Source: RUG695 sp050943135
GTDB taxonomy: Bacteria; Planctomycetota; Planctomycetia; Pirellulales; Thermoguttaceae
DNA length: 24,727 bases
Assembly: GCA_050943135.1 (NCBI GenBank)
Contig: JBMNOP010000024.1
Location: 1 to 24,727, forward strand
Reading direction: 5' to 3'
Shown here one piece after another: positions 7,757 through 15,830 of this stretch. Positions within the stretch are counted from its first letter, which is position 1, and each line of letters starts with the position of its first letter. The notes below the pieces were generated by a model. The model saw nothing but the letters and a program-made list of their open reading frames with translations. It was not told the DNA's origin and searched no databases. The position numbers were made by a program, and so were the translations under genes.

Positions 7757-9703
7757 TTACTTCTTGATAATGGCATCGAATTTGCAGTTACTCAGGCACA
7801 GGCCGCAAGAGATACACTTTTCGGCATCAATGACATGCGGTTGTTTAAGCGAACCGGAAATCGCGCCGACCGGACAGTTCTTGGTACAAAGTGTGCAACC
7901 TTTACACTTCTCGGCAACAATTTCAAACTTCAACAGATCACTGCAGACTTTCGCGGGACACTTGCGGTCGAAGATGTGCGCCTCATACTCGCTACGGAAC
8001 CATTGAATCGTCGAAAGAACCGGATTCGGTGCCGTCTGCCCAAGTGCGCAGAGGCTGGTGTCTTGGATAATGTGTCCGAGCTCTTCCAGATTGACAATAC
8101 TCTGGAAACGTTCCAACGTTTCCTGTTCGCTTTCGTTGCGGTCACTACGCGTGATCCGATGGAGGATCTCGAGCATGCGACGAGTCCCTTCACGACATGG
8201 GGTACATTTCCCGCAACTTTCGCGTTGAATAAAGTCCATGAAGAACTTGGCCACATCGACCATACAGTTATCTTCGTCCATCACCACCAGACCACCGGAC
8301 CCCATAATAGCTCCGACCGTCTTAAGCGATTCGTAGTCAATTTCGATATCGATGTGCGATTCGGGGATGCAACCACCCGACGGACCACCGATCTGAACCG
8401 CTTTGTAGGCCTTGCCGTTGGCGATCCCGCCGCCGATCGAGAAGATAACATCGCGGATTGTGGTTCCCATCGCCACTTCCACCAGACCGGTACGTTGTAC
8501 CTTGCCAGAAAGGGCAAAAACTTTTGTTCCTTTACTTCCTTCGGTTCCGATGGCATTGAACCAGCTTGCCCCTTTGTCGATGATCGCGGCAACATTGGCG
8601 AACGTCTCGACATTGTTGATGATCGTCGGATAGCCAAACAGACCACTGACGGCCGGGAAAGGCGGACGCGGACGCGGCATACCGCGTTTCCCCTCAATAC
8701 TGTGGATCAGAGCGGTTTCTTCACCGCAGACGAAGGCACCCGCCCCCATCTTGATGACCATTTCGAGTGAGAAATCGGAACCGAGAATGTTGTCGCCGAG
8801 GAGATTATTCGCTTTGGCTTCGGCAATAGCATGCCGCAGACGGGCAATCGCGAGCGGGTATTCGGCACGAATGTAGATATAAGCCTTCTGAGCACCAATT
8901 GCATAAGCGGCAAGAGCCATTCCCTCGAGAAGGCGGTGCGGATCACCCTCGATCACGGCACGATCCATAAACGCGCCCGGATCCCCCTCGTCGGCGTTGC
9001 AGATCAGGTAACGGCGGGTCTCTTTGTTGGCACGCGCAAACATCCATTTGCGTCCGGCGGGGAACCCACCGCCACCACGACCACGCAACCCGCTCTCCAG
9101 GACCTCCTTACAAATGTCATCGGGAGAAACTTTTTGGGTCAACGTTTTTTTCAGCGCGCGGTAACCGCCATGAGCGATGTATTCCTCGAGACTGGCGGGA
9201 TTTATGAGACCGCAGTTTGCCAAAACCCAACGCGTCTGTGGGGCAAAGAATGGGTGTTCATCGATGAAAATAGTACCGTCCCAAGCCGCAGTCTCTTCGC
9301 CGCGATACTGGCCCATCAGGTGATCGGCGACAACTTCGCCCTTGTTGACGAGGGCATCAAGAACCGCGGGAACCTCGTCTTTGGTCATTTGCTGGAAAGC
9401 AATACGGTTTTTCCCGGGAAGTTGAACATCGACGATCGGTTCGACGGCGCACAAACCGACACACCCGACCTCAACGATATCGGCATCAAGATTGTTCTCT
9501 CTGGCAAAGGCTTTTACGGCTTCGAGAGTATCGGCAGCGCCGGCTCCGAGGCCACAAGTTCCGGCACCGACGTAGAATGTCGGCTTAACGACATCTTCCC
9601 GCTGGAGGATGGCAAGTCTCTGAACCTGTTCCGGTGTCAGATTGCTCGCCCCGTCCAAGGCCCAGGAAAGAAATTCACTGTCAAGAGGTTTCACTTGTTC
9701 CAT
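7757..9703 (-). CDS. hydB: Hydrogenase NADH/FMN subunit HydB (NuoF-like)
   Basis: The product is 648 residues. The N-terminal thioredoxin-like [2Fe-2S] domain has C50 (GAGTCGLGAG), C81 and C85 (VGCVGLC). The NuoF core has the NADH/FMN glycine-rich motif GLRGRGGGGFPAG (205-217), CNADEGDPGAF (235-245) and GAFVCGEETALI (322-333). The NuoF [4Fe-4S] cluster uses C497, C500 and C503 (ESCGKCTPC) and probably C552. The C-terminus adds a two-cluster ferredoxin domain (C600/603/606/610 and C630/633/636/640). This layout is that of HydB in trimeric NAD-linked and electron-bifurcating [FeFe]-hydrogenases, where the subunit exchanges electrons with NAD(H). A ribosome-binding stretch AAGGATAG precedes the ATG at 9703. 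The gene lies 94 bp after hydC and 40 bp before hydA, so all three are probably one transcript. Confidence 0.96.
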   Translation of the reverse strand: MEQVKPLDSEFLSWALDGASNLTPEQVQRLAILQREDVVKPTFYVGAGTCGLGAGAADTLEAVKAFARENNLDADIVEVGCVGLCAVEPIVDVQLPGKNRIAFQQMTKDEVPAVLDALVNKGEVVADHLMGQYRGEETAAWDGTIFIDEHPFFAPQTRWVLANCGLINPASLEEYIAHGGYRALKKTLTQKVSPDDICKEVLESGLRGRGGGGFPAGRKWMFARANKETRRYLICNADEGDPGAFMDRAVIEGDPHRLLEGMALAAYAIGAQKAYIYIRAEYPLAIARLRHAIAEAKANNLLGDNILGSDFSLEMVIKMGAGAFVCGEETALIHSIEGKRGMPRPRPPFPAVSGLFGYPTIINNVETFANVAAIIDKGASWFNAIGTEGSKGTKVFALSGKVQRTGLVEVAMGTTIRDVIFSIGGGIANGKAYKAVQIGGPSGGCIPESHIDIEIDYESLKTVGAIMGSGGLVVMDEDNCMVDVAKFFMDFIQRESCGKCTPCREGTRRMLEILHRITRSDRNESEQETLERFQSIVNLEELGHIIQDTSLCALGQTAPNPVLSTIQWFRSEYEAHIFDRKCPAKVCSDLLKFEIVAEKCKGCTLCTKNCPVGAISGSLKQPHVIDAEKCISCGLCLSNCKFDAIIKK

Positions 9704-9797
9704 TTTTAGTTTCTATCCTTAAGTGGAGTGGTTGTAATTAAAGTAACAAAGGCCTTCCGATTCTTTTCCGTCAAAAAGAGAAAAAGGCATAGAACAA

Positions 9798-10286
9798 TTA
9801 GGCCTGGGCCGCCTGCTGAACGTAAGACTTGATGATCTTGGGGATAGATTGCGTCGTAAGCTTGGCGTGGAAGTTGTTTGAGATATTGATCACAGGAGCC
9901 AAACCGCAAGCACCGATGCAAGCGACGATTTCCAAACTGAAAAGGCCGTCACGGGTGGTTTCACCCGGATTGATTTTGAGCTCACGAATAAGAGCGTCAA
10001 GGATTGCAGCGGACCCCTTGACATGGCAAGCCGTTCCGCGACAGATCTGAATATGATATTTCCCTTGGGCAGAAAAGCGGAACTGATTGTAAAAAGTGGC
10101 GACGCCGTAAATTTTGCTCGTCGGAATGTTGAGCGCTTTGCCAACTTCCACCACGGCTTCGCGGGAAAGATAACCGCAAGCCCCTTGAATTTCCTGAAGA
10201 ATCGGGATCAGAGAGTCACGGCCGGCATTGGGATAACGGGCCAGGATCTTCTGAACTTCTTCAATGACAGATGTTGAACTGTTCAT
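9798..10286 (-). CDS. hydC: Hydrogenase [2Fe-2S] subunit HydC (NuoE-like)
   Basis: The product is 162 residues, a typical NuoE/HydC. An N-terminal helical bundle (residues 5-65, with YGVATFYNQF at 60-69) leads into a thioredoxin-like fold binding one [2Fe-2S] cluster through C82 and C87 (ICRGTAC) and C123 and C127 (ACIGAC). In trimeric hydrogenases this subunit sits next to HydB and takes part in NAD(H)-linked electron transfer. I choose the ATG at 10286 because GAAAGG lies at a good distance upstream and the family begins here; an in-frame Met 12 codons earlier has no such support. It is the first gene of the hydCBA-receiver operon. No clear promoter was found in front of it, although the upstream region is long and AT-rich. 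Confidence 0.95.
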   Translation of the reverse strand: MNSSTSVIEEVQKILARYPNAGRDSLIPILQEIQGACGYLSREAVVEVGKALNIPTSKIYGVATFYNQFRFSAQGKYHIQICRGTACHVKGSAAILDALIRELKINPGETTRDGLFSLEIVACIGACGLAPVINISNNFHAKLTTQSIPKIIKSYVQQAAQA

Positions 10287-11629
10287 AAAGTACCTTTCGA
10301 TTGAACCTAAGGCGTGGATCAAAACACCATACTTAATATTGCGAACCCATTATGAAGGAATTGGTGAAAATTAAAAGGCCGGTCGAGGCGATTTTCGGAA
10401 AATTCCCCCCATTTTTAGTGAAAAGCTCACGAAGAATCCGAATTTCGGCACCTGTTCGGACGAACGATCTCGACATATGGAGAGGAGGAATACCGGAAAG
10501 AAGCAAGGAATTTTCGAGCGAATTTTGGAAAATTAACAAGTAAATTATCCCCTTTTTAAAATAGAACCGTTCGAGGGCAACCGGAACGACGGTAACAAAA
10601 GGATGAGGCAATGCAATGAGGCGAGGAATCAACCGAAAAAATTGGGGATACTGCTTCATCCCCATGAAGAAAGCCTGAAAATCATAATGTTGCACTCCGG
10701 ATAGCGACATGCTCAACCGGAAGGAATCGGCCCTTAGCTCCAACGCCAAAAACGTTCGGTCAGGTGTTTAATTTCCAGATCGCCATCGAAATGTGCCTCG
10801 GAAAGTAAACGGTCGGCCAAATCGCCGTGAAGTTCGGTGTCAACCCCGTCAGGTCTCCCTTTGGGAAGAGCAACTTATAGGAAGGATTCCTTCCCTGTTC
10901 GAAGACGACCGCAAACGCGAAACGCCGGATAGCCACCGGGACGACGAAATCAAACAACCGCAAAAAAATCAAGAAGCAGCCTACGTGCGATGTCGCCTGG
11001 GTTTGACGTGTTCATGAAAAGATCGGAAGAGAGAAAAAAGAGGCAAAAGCACTGGGGCTCCAAACCTACCGGCCGGAGTATCCCTTAATCATCGAGGGTG
11101 AGGCTCCTTCCACCTCTCTCCTTTTTCTCTTGGTTCCACCGAAGAATTACGGGAACGAAATAAAACGGCAGTTTGTCTTATTCTCGCCGTCGGGCTCTTC
11201 TTCCCCGCATCCCGAAAAGGAAAGCAAAATGGCTCGCTCTTTATCTTAATTCGTCTCCATACGAAGATCCCCCTCCTCGGAACGGCTAACCCGTCGTCCG
11301 GTTTGGATAAAAAGCCGGGAAAATCAAAAAAAACGCAAATTTCAAACGAAACCGTTGTCTTCGGACAAACAAACCGACAGGCGCATACACGGGACGCTTG
11401 GGGATTGATGTCCTCGGGATTTTCAGCAAGGATCGGTTCTTATAGGCGACCGTACGGGAACAAAACGTCGTATCGGTCGGAAAGGTGTCGGTGTATCTGC
11501 CTCTCGCATTGTGTGTTTCCCGATTTTCGCGCCCTTTTGAGACGATTTAACCCGGCGAAAACAACCTCTTCGTGCTCCGAGTCGGATTATCACGTTGGGC
11601 AGAAAAGAAGTATGGGCCCAGGCATAATG
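10287..11629. other. Long intergenic region, no convincing gene
   Basis: About 1.3 kb separates hydC from the tRNA-Ser terminator. Minus-strand frames at 10333-10749 and 10760-10972 are open but translate to low-complexity, Phe/Arg-rich sequence without recognisable motifs or ribosome-binding sites, so I do not call them. They share a short similarity (V-V-P-V-A followed by R-F, at about 10567-10597 and 10915-10950), which could be chance or a decayed repeat. The part from 10320 to 10560 is AT-rich and must hold the hydC promoter, which I could not identify. I looked for tmRNA, RNase P RNA and SRP RNA hallmarks and saw none. Confidence 0.5.
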
Positions 11630-11660
11630 AAAAAAGGGCCCGTAACGTCTACGTCTACGG
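11630..11660 (-). terminator. Terminator of tRNA-Ser
   Basis: On the minus strand, CCGTA(G)ACG pairs with CGTTACGG around a TAGA loop (11640-11660, one bulged G), followed by GCCC and TTTTTT. It begins 10 bases past the tRNA 3' end. The apparent tandem repeat ACGTCTACGTCTACGG on the plus strand is this hairpin. Confidence 0.65.
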
Positions 11661-11669
11661 AACCCTGAG

Positions 11670-11756
11670 CGGAGAGGACAGGATTTGAACCTGCGGAGCC
11701 CTTACGAGCTCACGGGTTTAGCAAACCCGCGCATTCGACCACTCTGCCACCTCTCC
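11670..11756 (-). tRNA. tRNA-Ser (GCU anticodon)
   Basis: The minus strand folds into a complete tRNA. The acceptor stem is GGAGAGG/CCTCTCC, with discriminator G, typical of serine. The anticodon stem is CGGGT/ACCCG with loop TTGCTAA (anticodon at 11720-11722), reading AGC and AGU. The long variable arm (TGAGCTCGTAAGGGCTCCGC) is characteristic of tRNA-Ser, and the T-arm is AGG-TTCAAAT-CCT. The 3' CCA is not encoded. It has its own promoter and terminator. Confidence 0.97.
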
Positions 11757-11777
11757 GTAGCCGACCGGCCAGCCTAC

Positions 11778-11805
11778 ATACTACCCGAAAATATCAATTT
11801 GACAA
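11778..11805 (-). promoter_or_regulatory. Promoter of tRNA-Ser
   Basis: On the minus strand, TTGTCA (11800-11805) and TAGTAT (11778-11783) are 16 bp apart, and the tRNA 5' end follows 21 bases past the -10 hexamer. The position is right for a short tRNA leader. The hexamers are moderate matches to sigma70 consensus. Confidence 0.5.
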
Positions 11806-11903
11806 GGGTTATCCGCTTGCTTTTCCGATTATCATATGGTGCGGCTGTGGAAACGGGGGAAAAAAAGGGTAGAATAAAGGGACGGGACGAGGTGTAGATG
11901 TTA

Positions 11904-11924
11904 GAGACCGTACTGAAAGGTCTC
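11904..11924 (+). other. Small hairpin upstream of cdsA
   Basis: GAGACC and GGTCTC form a 6-bp stem around a 9-base loop, 70 bases before the cdsA start. It may be part of the cdsA leader. There is no T-run, so it does not look like a terminator, and no clear promoter could be fixed for cdsA. Confidence 0.25.
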
Positions 11925-11993
11925 GCTCGTGTCTTCTGCTGACGGGGGCTGTGTGACTAAAATAAAGGATGAAGGTCAAATGGAGTTATCCCT

Positions 11994-12890
11994 ATGTTAA
12001 GGTGGCGACTGGGAATCGGACTGCCCCTCGTGGCGCTTCTGGTCTATCTATTCTGGCTCGATCACATATTACCGGTTCCGGGACTTGTCCTGATGCCGCT
12101 CTTCCTGATCGCGATTTTCTTTCTCTGCCGAGAGGTCCTGGACCTTTTGAACGCCGGAAACATCTTTCCGCGTCGTTCAACCGTCTATATCGGGACTTAC
12201 TGGATACTGATCTGCAGCTGGCTGGCAGGGTATCAAACGCTCCCTCAAATCAAAACAAATGAGGGCGGTTGGGAAGTCGCGGCAACGACCTGCCTTCTCA
12301 CCCTTCTGGTTATGGCCGGGGGGATCCTCATCGCGTTTGTCGGTGAAATGGCCCGATTTAAAAAGCCGGGGGGAAACACGATCAATCTGAGCGGTGCGAT
12401 ATTCATCATCGCCTATATCGGAATGATGAGTAGCTTTATGATTATGCTCCGCTGTGCCTACGGAATCGGCGCGATATTCTCGATGGTGGTCACAACCAAA
12501 TTTTGCGATACGGGTGCCTTCACGATAGGTAAACTGTTCGGGAAACATAAACTCTCGTCAATCATCAGTCCCCACAAGACAATTGAAGGAGGAATCGGAG
12601 GTCTGCTCGCGGCAATCGGCGGAGCGTGGCTGACAATCGGTTTCCTCATTCCGCTCGCTCTTCATACCAAACCAACCACCCCTTGGTGGGGAATCGTCCT
12701 TTACGGCATATGCGTCGGGATAGCGGGAGGCATTGGCGATCTGGCAGAGTCGCTCATTAAGAGAGATGTACAAAAGAAAGATTCCGGAGAAGGTGTTCCC
12801 GGTTTTGGCGGAATACTCGATCTGTTCGACTCACTTTTGCTCGCCGCGCCGGTAGCTTTCAGTCTCTGGGCTTTCGAACTCGTTCAGTAG
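11994..12890 (+). CDS. cdsA: Phosphatidate cytidylyltransferase CdsA
   Basis: The product is 298 residues with about seven or eight membrane segments, matching CdsA, the inner-membrane enzyme that makes CDP-diacylglycerol from phosphatidic acid and CTP, the branch point of phospholipid synthesis. The conserved second half contains CDTGAFTIGKLFGKHKL (171-187), SPHKTIEG (192-199) and the C-terminal signature: GDL (248-250), then ESLIKRDVQKKDSG (252-265), then PGFGGILDLFDS (269-280). In the textbook signature the last part reads P-x-H-G-G-x-x-D-R-x-D; here His is replaced by Phe and Arg by Leu, while the acidic residues D249, D276 and D279 and the K256/R257/K262/D263 set remain. GGAG sits 8 bases before the ATG at 11994. 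The last 60 bp overlap the convergent gene at 12831. Confidence 0.92.
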   Translation: MLRWRLGIGLPLVALLVYLFWLDHILPVPGLVLMPLFLIAIFFLCREVLDLLNAGNIFPRRSTVYIGTYWILICSWLAGYQTLPQIKTNEGGWEVAATTCLLTLLVMAGGILIAFVGEMARFKKPGGNTINLSGAIFIIAYIGMMSSFMIMLRCAYGIGAIFSMVVTTKFCDTGAFTIGKLFGKHKLSSIISPHKTIEGGIGGLLAAIGGAWLTIGFLIPLALHTKPTTPWWGIVLYGICVGIAGGIGDLAESLIKRDVQKKDSGEGVPGFGGILDLFDSLLLAAPVAFSLWAFELVQ

Positions 12891-14360
12891 TGCACCGGAC
12901 CATTTGGCATCGTCGAATTCGGCTTGCGAACCGTCCGTTTCCGGTGAGAGTGGAGGGGCGTCCGTCTCCGAACTTTCTGCATCGGAGTAATAGTCTCCCT
13001 GGGTTATTAGGTGGCCGTCGATCTCGCCGAGAATCTCGACAGGATCGAGAATGAGTTGCAAAACCGAGGGACCTTCCTCGGAAACCGAGATGGTATGGCT
13101 CAGTTTTCGAACGTTGCTCAGCCGTATCGAACGATAGATTTCGGTACTGAACATTTTTAAAACGGGAAAGACCCCCAACACCCCGATCGCAATACCGCAT
13201 ATGACGGCGAAGAAAACGTCAAAAGTCCGAATCCCCTTTCCTTTTTTCTTTCTGTCAGGCTCTGCGCCCAGGCGGTTCATCTCTTCGGAGAGAGGCGCTC
13301 CCCCCTCGCTCATCTTCATCAGACGCCTGAACGGACCGAGTGTCAAAAGCGTGGTGTGACCAACAAAGATGACCGACTCGACCAGAATCGCGGTGATAAG
13401 GTTCGGCTCCCACGGTTTTTCGCCGGCCGATGGATGAGACCCGTCCATCGAATAGCCACGGCGAGGCGGGAGATCCTTGAGAGGATCATCAAGCCTCGCG
13501 TTCACCCCATGTTTACGCACATCGCCCCTATCGGAAAGAATTTCCCAATAGTACTCATCTTTCAACTCTTCACGAATTTCGCCGTTAATCAGGGGTGAAC
13601 GAAAACGGCGGCGGCGCGTTTTGGCAGCATATGCTCGGCTACGGGTAAACTCACGATTAATATCTTCCAGCGAGATACGCGAATTGACAGCCGAAATTTT
13701 CGGTGCCGAAACGGAGGATGCAGGAATCGAAACGGCCGGGGCAGCCAAGCTCGGCTTGGGCGCAACGATCGGCATTTCTTTATGGGGTTGCCGAGGAACT
13801 TGCACGACCGTCGGTGAAATAACCTGTGGGATATCGAAGCCACGGACTGCTTCCGCCGAAATGTCGGTAGCGTAAACCGGGGAGATGACCACCGGACGTG
13901 CCGGCAACACGACCGTGATAGGAGAGACGACAAACGGCATCAAGGGATCCGAGGTTCCCGCAACCGGAGAAACCGGCGCCGGAGTCGGTCTTTCCAATTC
14001 CGCATTGGTCGAGACTCTTTTGAGAATGAAGGGCGTCGTCTTGGTCGACGAACGCTTAAACGTAGGAAACTTCGGAAGAAATGTCCGATTCTCCTTCCGT
14101 GGAACAGAATCCTCCTTTCCGGGCGCGGAAAATTTCGCAGTAGGCGAAACGCCAAACGGTGACGGAGAAAGCTCGGAGGCAGCGGTACTCTTGTCCATTC
14201 GGCCGATTTCTTCCCAGAGGCGGACGCAGGTACGACGAGCCAGATCGGCAGAAGGCCTAGCCGAATCCGGAAGATCCGAAGGAGGAGGATACGACGGGTT
14301 CTTCCCCCCGCCGTGAGACCCGTCATTTTTCGGTGATGGGGGACGCCGATCGCTAGTCAC
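12831..14360 (-). CDS. Proline-rich membrane protein, unknown function
   Basis: I do not recognise this 509-residue protein. Residues 1-225 are hydrophilic, rich in Pro, Ser, Thr and Val (many SP, PV and AP pairs) and likely disordered. Residues 230-300 are charged and helical or mixed. A hydrophobic segment at about 320-341 and a stronger one at 380-403 (VFFAVICGIAIGVLGVFPVL) look like membrane spans, leaving an acidic C-terminus of about 105 residues. The frame begins with GTG at 14360 but has no visible ribosome-binding site; an ATG at residue 55 (14198), 11 bases behind GGGAAG, is an alternative. It lies 72 bp downstream of an ECF sigma gene on the same strand, the usual place for an anti-sigma factor, but no zinc-binding anti-sigma motif (HxxxCxxC) is present. 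Its 3' end overlaps cdsA by 60 bp. Confidence 0.7.
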   Translation of the reverse strand: MTSDRRPPSPKNDGSHGGGKNPSYPPPSDLPDSARPSADLARRTCVRLWEEIGRMDKSTAASELSPSPFGVSPTAKFSAPGKEDSVPRKENRTFLPKFPTFKRSSTKTTPFILKRVSTNAELERPTPAPVSPVAGTSDPLMPFVVSPITVVLPARPVVISPVYATDISAEAVRGFDIPQVISPTVVQVPRQPHKEMPIVAPKPSLAAPAVSIPASSVSAPKISAVNSRISLEDINREFTRSRAYAAKTRRRRFRSPLINGEIREELKDEYYWEILSDRGDVRKHGVNARLDDPLKDLPPRRGYSMDGSHPSAGEKPWEPNLITAILVESVIFVGHTTLLTLGPFRRLMKMSEGGAPLSEEMNRLGAEPDRKKKGKGIRTFDVFFAVICGIAIGVLGVFPVLKMFSTEIYRSIRLSNVRKLSHTISVSEEGPSVLQLILDPVEILGEIDGHLITQGDYYSDAESSETDAPPLSPETDGSQAEFDDAKWSGALLNEFESPETESYRRGEQK

Positions 14361-14432
14361 TAAAACAAAACCATTCGCGGATACCTGTTTCGAGATTTAT
14401 ACGGCGCCGATAATCTTTTATGGCGGACCGTA

Positions 14433-15062
14433 TTAGTTGCTCTGCCGGAGCATCCGGACAGAGAGCGCGGCGGCAAGACGTTTTTTGGCACTGGCGATCC
14501 GGGACGAAACCGTCTTGAGCGGGATGCCGAGCTCATCGGCAACCAACCGGTAGGACATGCCGCGAAAGCAGACCATTTCGAGAACAACACGGTGATTTTC
14601 GGGAATGTGGCGAACCGCCTCACGAACGAAGGCAATCTCTTCTTCACGTTCCACCGACTCGCAGGGATGGGCGGACGGATCGGCCACCATTTCACCGATC
14701 GAATCGCCGTCTTCATCCCCCGAGATGGTCCTGTCGAGGCTGACACAGTTATGACGCTTGTTCATACGAAGGTAGTCAATCGCCCGGTTCAACGAGAGAC
14801 GATAGAGCCAGGGACGGAACCGACGCCCTTCTTCAAAGGCATCCCGCTTAACGTGGACCTGCAAGAAGGCCTGCTGGAAAACGTCCTCGGCGGCTTCACG
14901 ATTTCCCACCTTCTTGTAGAGAAAGCGGAAGAGCTCGTTTTCGTAACGCTGAACAAGGACTTCGAAGAGCTCCCAATTTTCGGTCATCCGATATTCAAGA
15001 AAAAGATCTTCATCGGTCCAGCAAGTATATTGCGCACTCGTTCTCTCCATCAGGCCGTTCAT
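14433..15062 (-). CDS. ECF-family RNA polymerase sigma factor
   Basis: The product from the ATG at 15062 is 209 residues. Region 2 runs from about residue 25 to 100, with DVFQQAFLQVH (60-70) as region 2.2-like and the tryptophan-containing RFRPWLYRLSLNRAIDYLR (81-99) as region 2.3-2.4, which melts and reads the -10 element. Region 4 runs from about 145 to 200, with a helix-turn-helix MSYRLVADELGIPLKTVSSRI (169-189) that reads the -35 element. The linker between them is longer than usual (about 45 residues) and acidic. GAGGTGG upstream supports the start at 15062; the frame stays open a further 76 codons upstream, but that extension is compositionally unlike protein. The neighbour at 12831-14360 could be its membrane partner. 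Planctomycetes carry many such sigma factors; targets are unknown. Confidence 0.92.
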   Translation of the reverse strand: MNGLMERTSAQYTCWTDEDLFLEYRMTENWELFEVLVQRYENELFRFLYKKVGNREAAEDVFQQAFLQVHVKRDAFEEGRRFRPWLYRLSLNRAIDYLRMNKRHNCVSLDRTISGDEDGDSIGEMVADPSAHPCESVEREEEIAFVREAVRHIPENHRVVLEMVCFRGMSYRLVADELGIPLKTVSSRIASAKKRLAAALSVRMLRQSN

Positions 15063-15707
15063 CGTCACCACCTCTTGTGGTCTGCTGGAACTCCGGAAAA
15101 ACCTTCGCTCCATTGGTTGATTATACAGGAAACCCCGAGGTTTCATAAAGGGCAATTTTTCCGTTTTCCTTGCCCGCCTTCCGGTCCCATGCGGTAACCT
15201 TCCGACACAGTAATAAGGAAGCAATGTTCGTGCCAAACAACAAGAACTCAAAAAATTTCCATGAAACATCAAAGAGGGGAAAAGGCGCAATTTTTAACGA
15301 CAACATGGGTGTTAGATTGGAGGAAGCAAATAGAATGTAACGATTGCAAAAAATGTAAAAAAGGGGAAAAAACTCTTTGTCGATCGAAAATTTTGTAAAA
15401 AGTTCACATGGATGGGATAAGATAATTTTAGAAATTTACGACAGATATGAAAAAAATTACCGCTCCCGCCATAGAAATACCCGACAAGTTCCCATACCCC
15501 AATGCCCCAAATACGACGGTCGAAGGCAGTTTTCCCTAAAAAAGAGAAAAAACGTTTTGAGAAACTAGCGCCGAGAAACTCTCCCCTTTCGCTCGCCCCC
15601 TTCTCCGGCAGAATCTCTGCTTTGGGTATTCCGATTCGGCTCTCTTCTAACCTGAACTCATACCGTAAAAATAACCTCGCCGATCTATCCTTTCCCGCTT
15701 TGCGACG
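15063..15707. other. AT-rich divergent intergenic region
   Basis: About 650 bp lie between the sigma factor and the serA promoter. The stretch 15330-15560 is very A-rich on the plus strand, with runs such as AAAAAAGGGGAAAAAA. Long open frames here translate to low-complexity sequence and have no ribosome-binding site. The sigma-factor promoter should lie here; TTGGCA near 15235 on the minus strand is a candidate -35 element, but I see no good -10. Confidence 0.4.
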
Positions 15708-15735
15708 TTGACAAACCAGGAGTACCAATTATAAT
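15708..15735 (+). promoter_or_regulatory. Consensus sigma70-type promoter of serA
   Basis: Perfect TTGACA (15708-15713) and TATAAT (15730-15735) hexamers are separated by 16 bp. Transcription should start near 15742, giving a leader of about 90 bases before the serA ATG at 15831. Confidence 0.85.
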
Positions 15736-15830
15736 CACGGGGCTATAGTCCGCTTTAATCCCTCACCAGTCGTGTGGAGCAGGATATGTTTAGAAAGCGG
15801 ATCCACATCTTTTACGAAACGGAGCGAAAA

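Noticed and set aside
5878..9709. Long plus-strand open frames opposite hydA and hydB (up to 377 codons)
   Set aside because: They are antisense to genes with complete cofactor motifs, translate to sequence without recognisable domains, and arise from the codon bias of the opposite strand.
10333..10972. Two minus-strand open frames upstream of hydC
   Set aside because: No motif, no start signal and unusual residue composition; treated as non-coding or at best decayed sequence.
11640..11660. Tandem repeat ACGTCTACGTCTACGG
   Set aside because: It is explained as one arm and loop of the tRNA-Ser terminator hairpin.
11799..11835. Plus-strand TTGACA followed by TTATCATAT as a cdsA promoter
   Set aside because: The spacing is about 24 bp, too long for sigma70; the same bases are better read on the minus strand as part of the tRNA-Ser promoter.
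15063..15290. N-terminal extension of the sigma factor by 76 residues
   Set aside because: The extension is compositionally unlike protein, while the ATG at 15062 has a good ribosome-binding site and gives the normal ECF length.
15312..15728. Minus-strand open frame of 138 codons between the sigma factor and serA
   Set aside because: Low-complexity Phe/Lys-rich translation, no ribosome-binding site, and it overlaps the serA -35 element.
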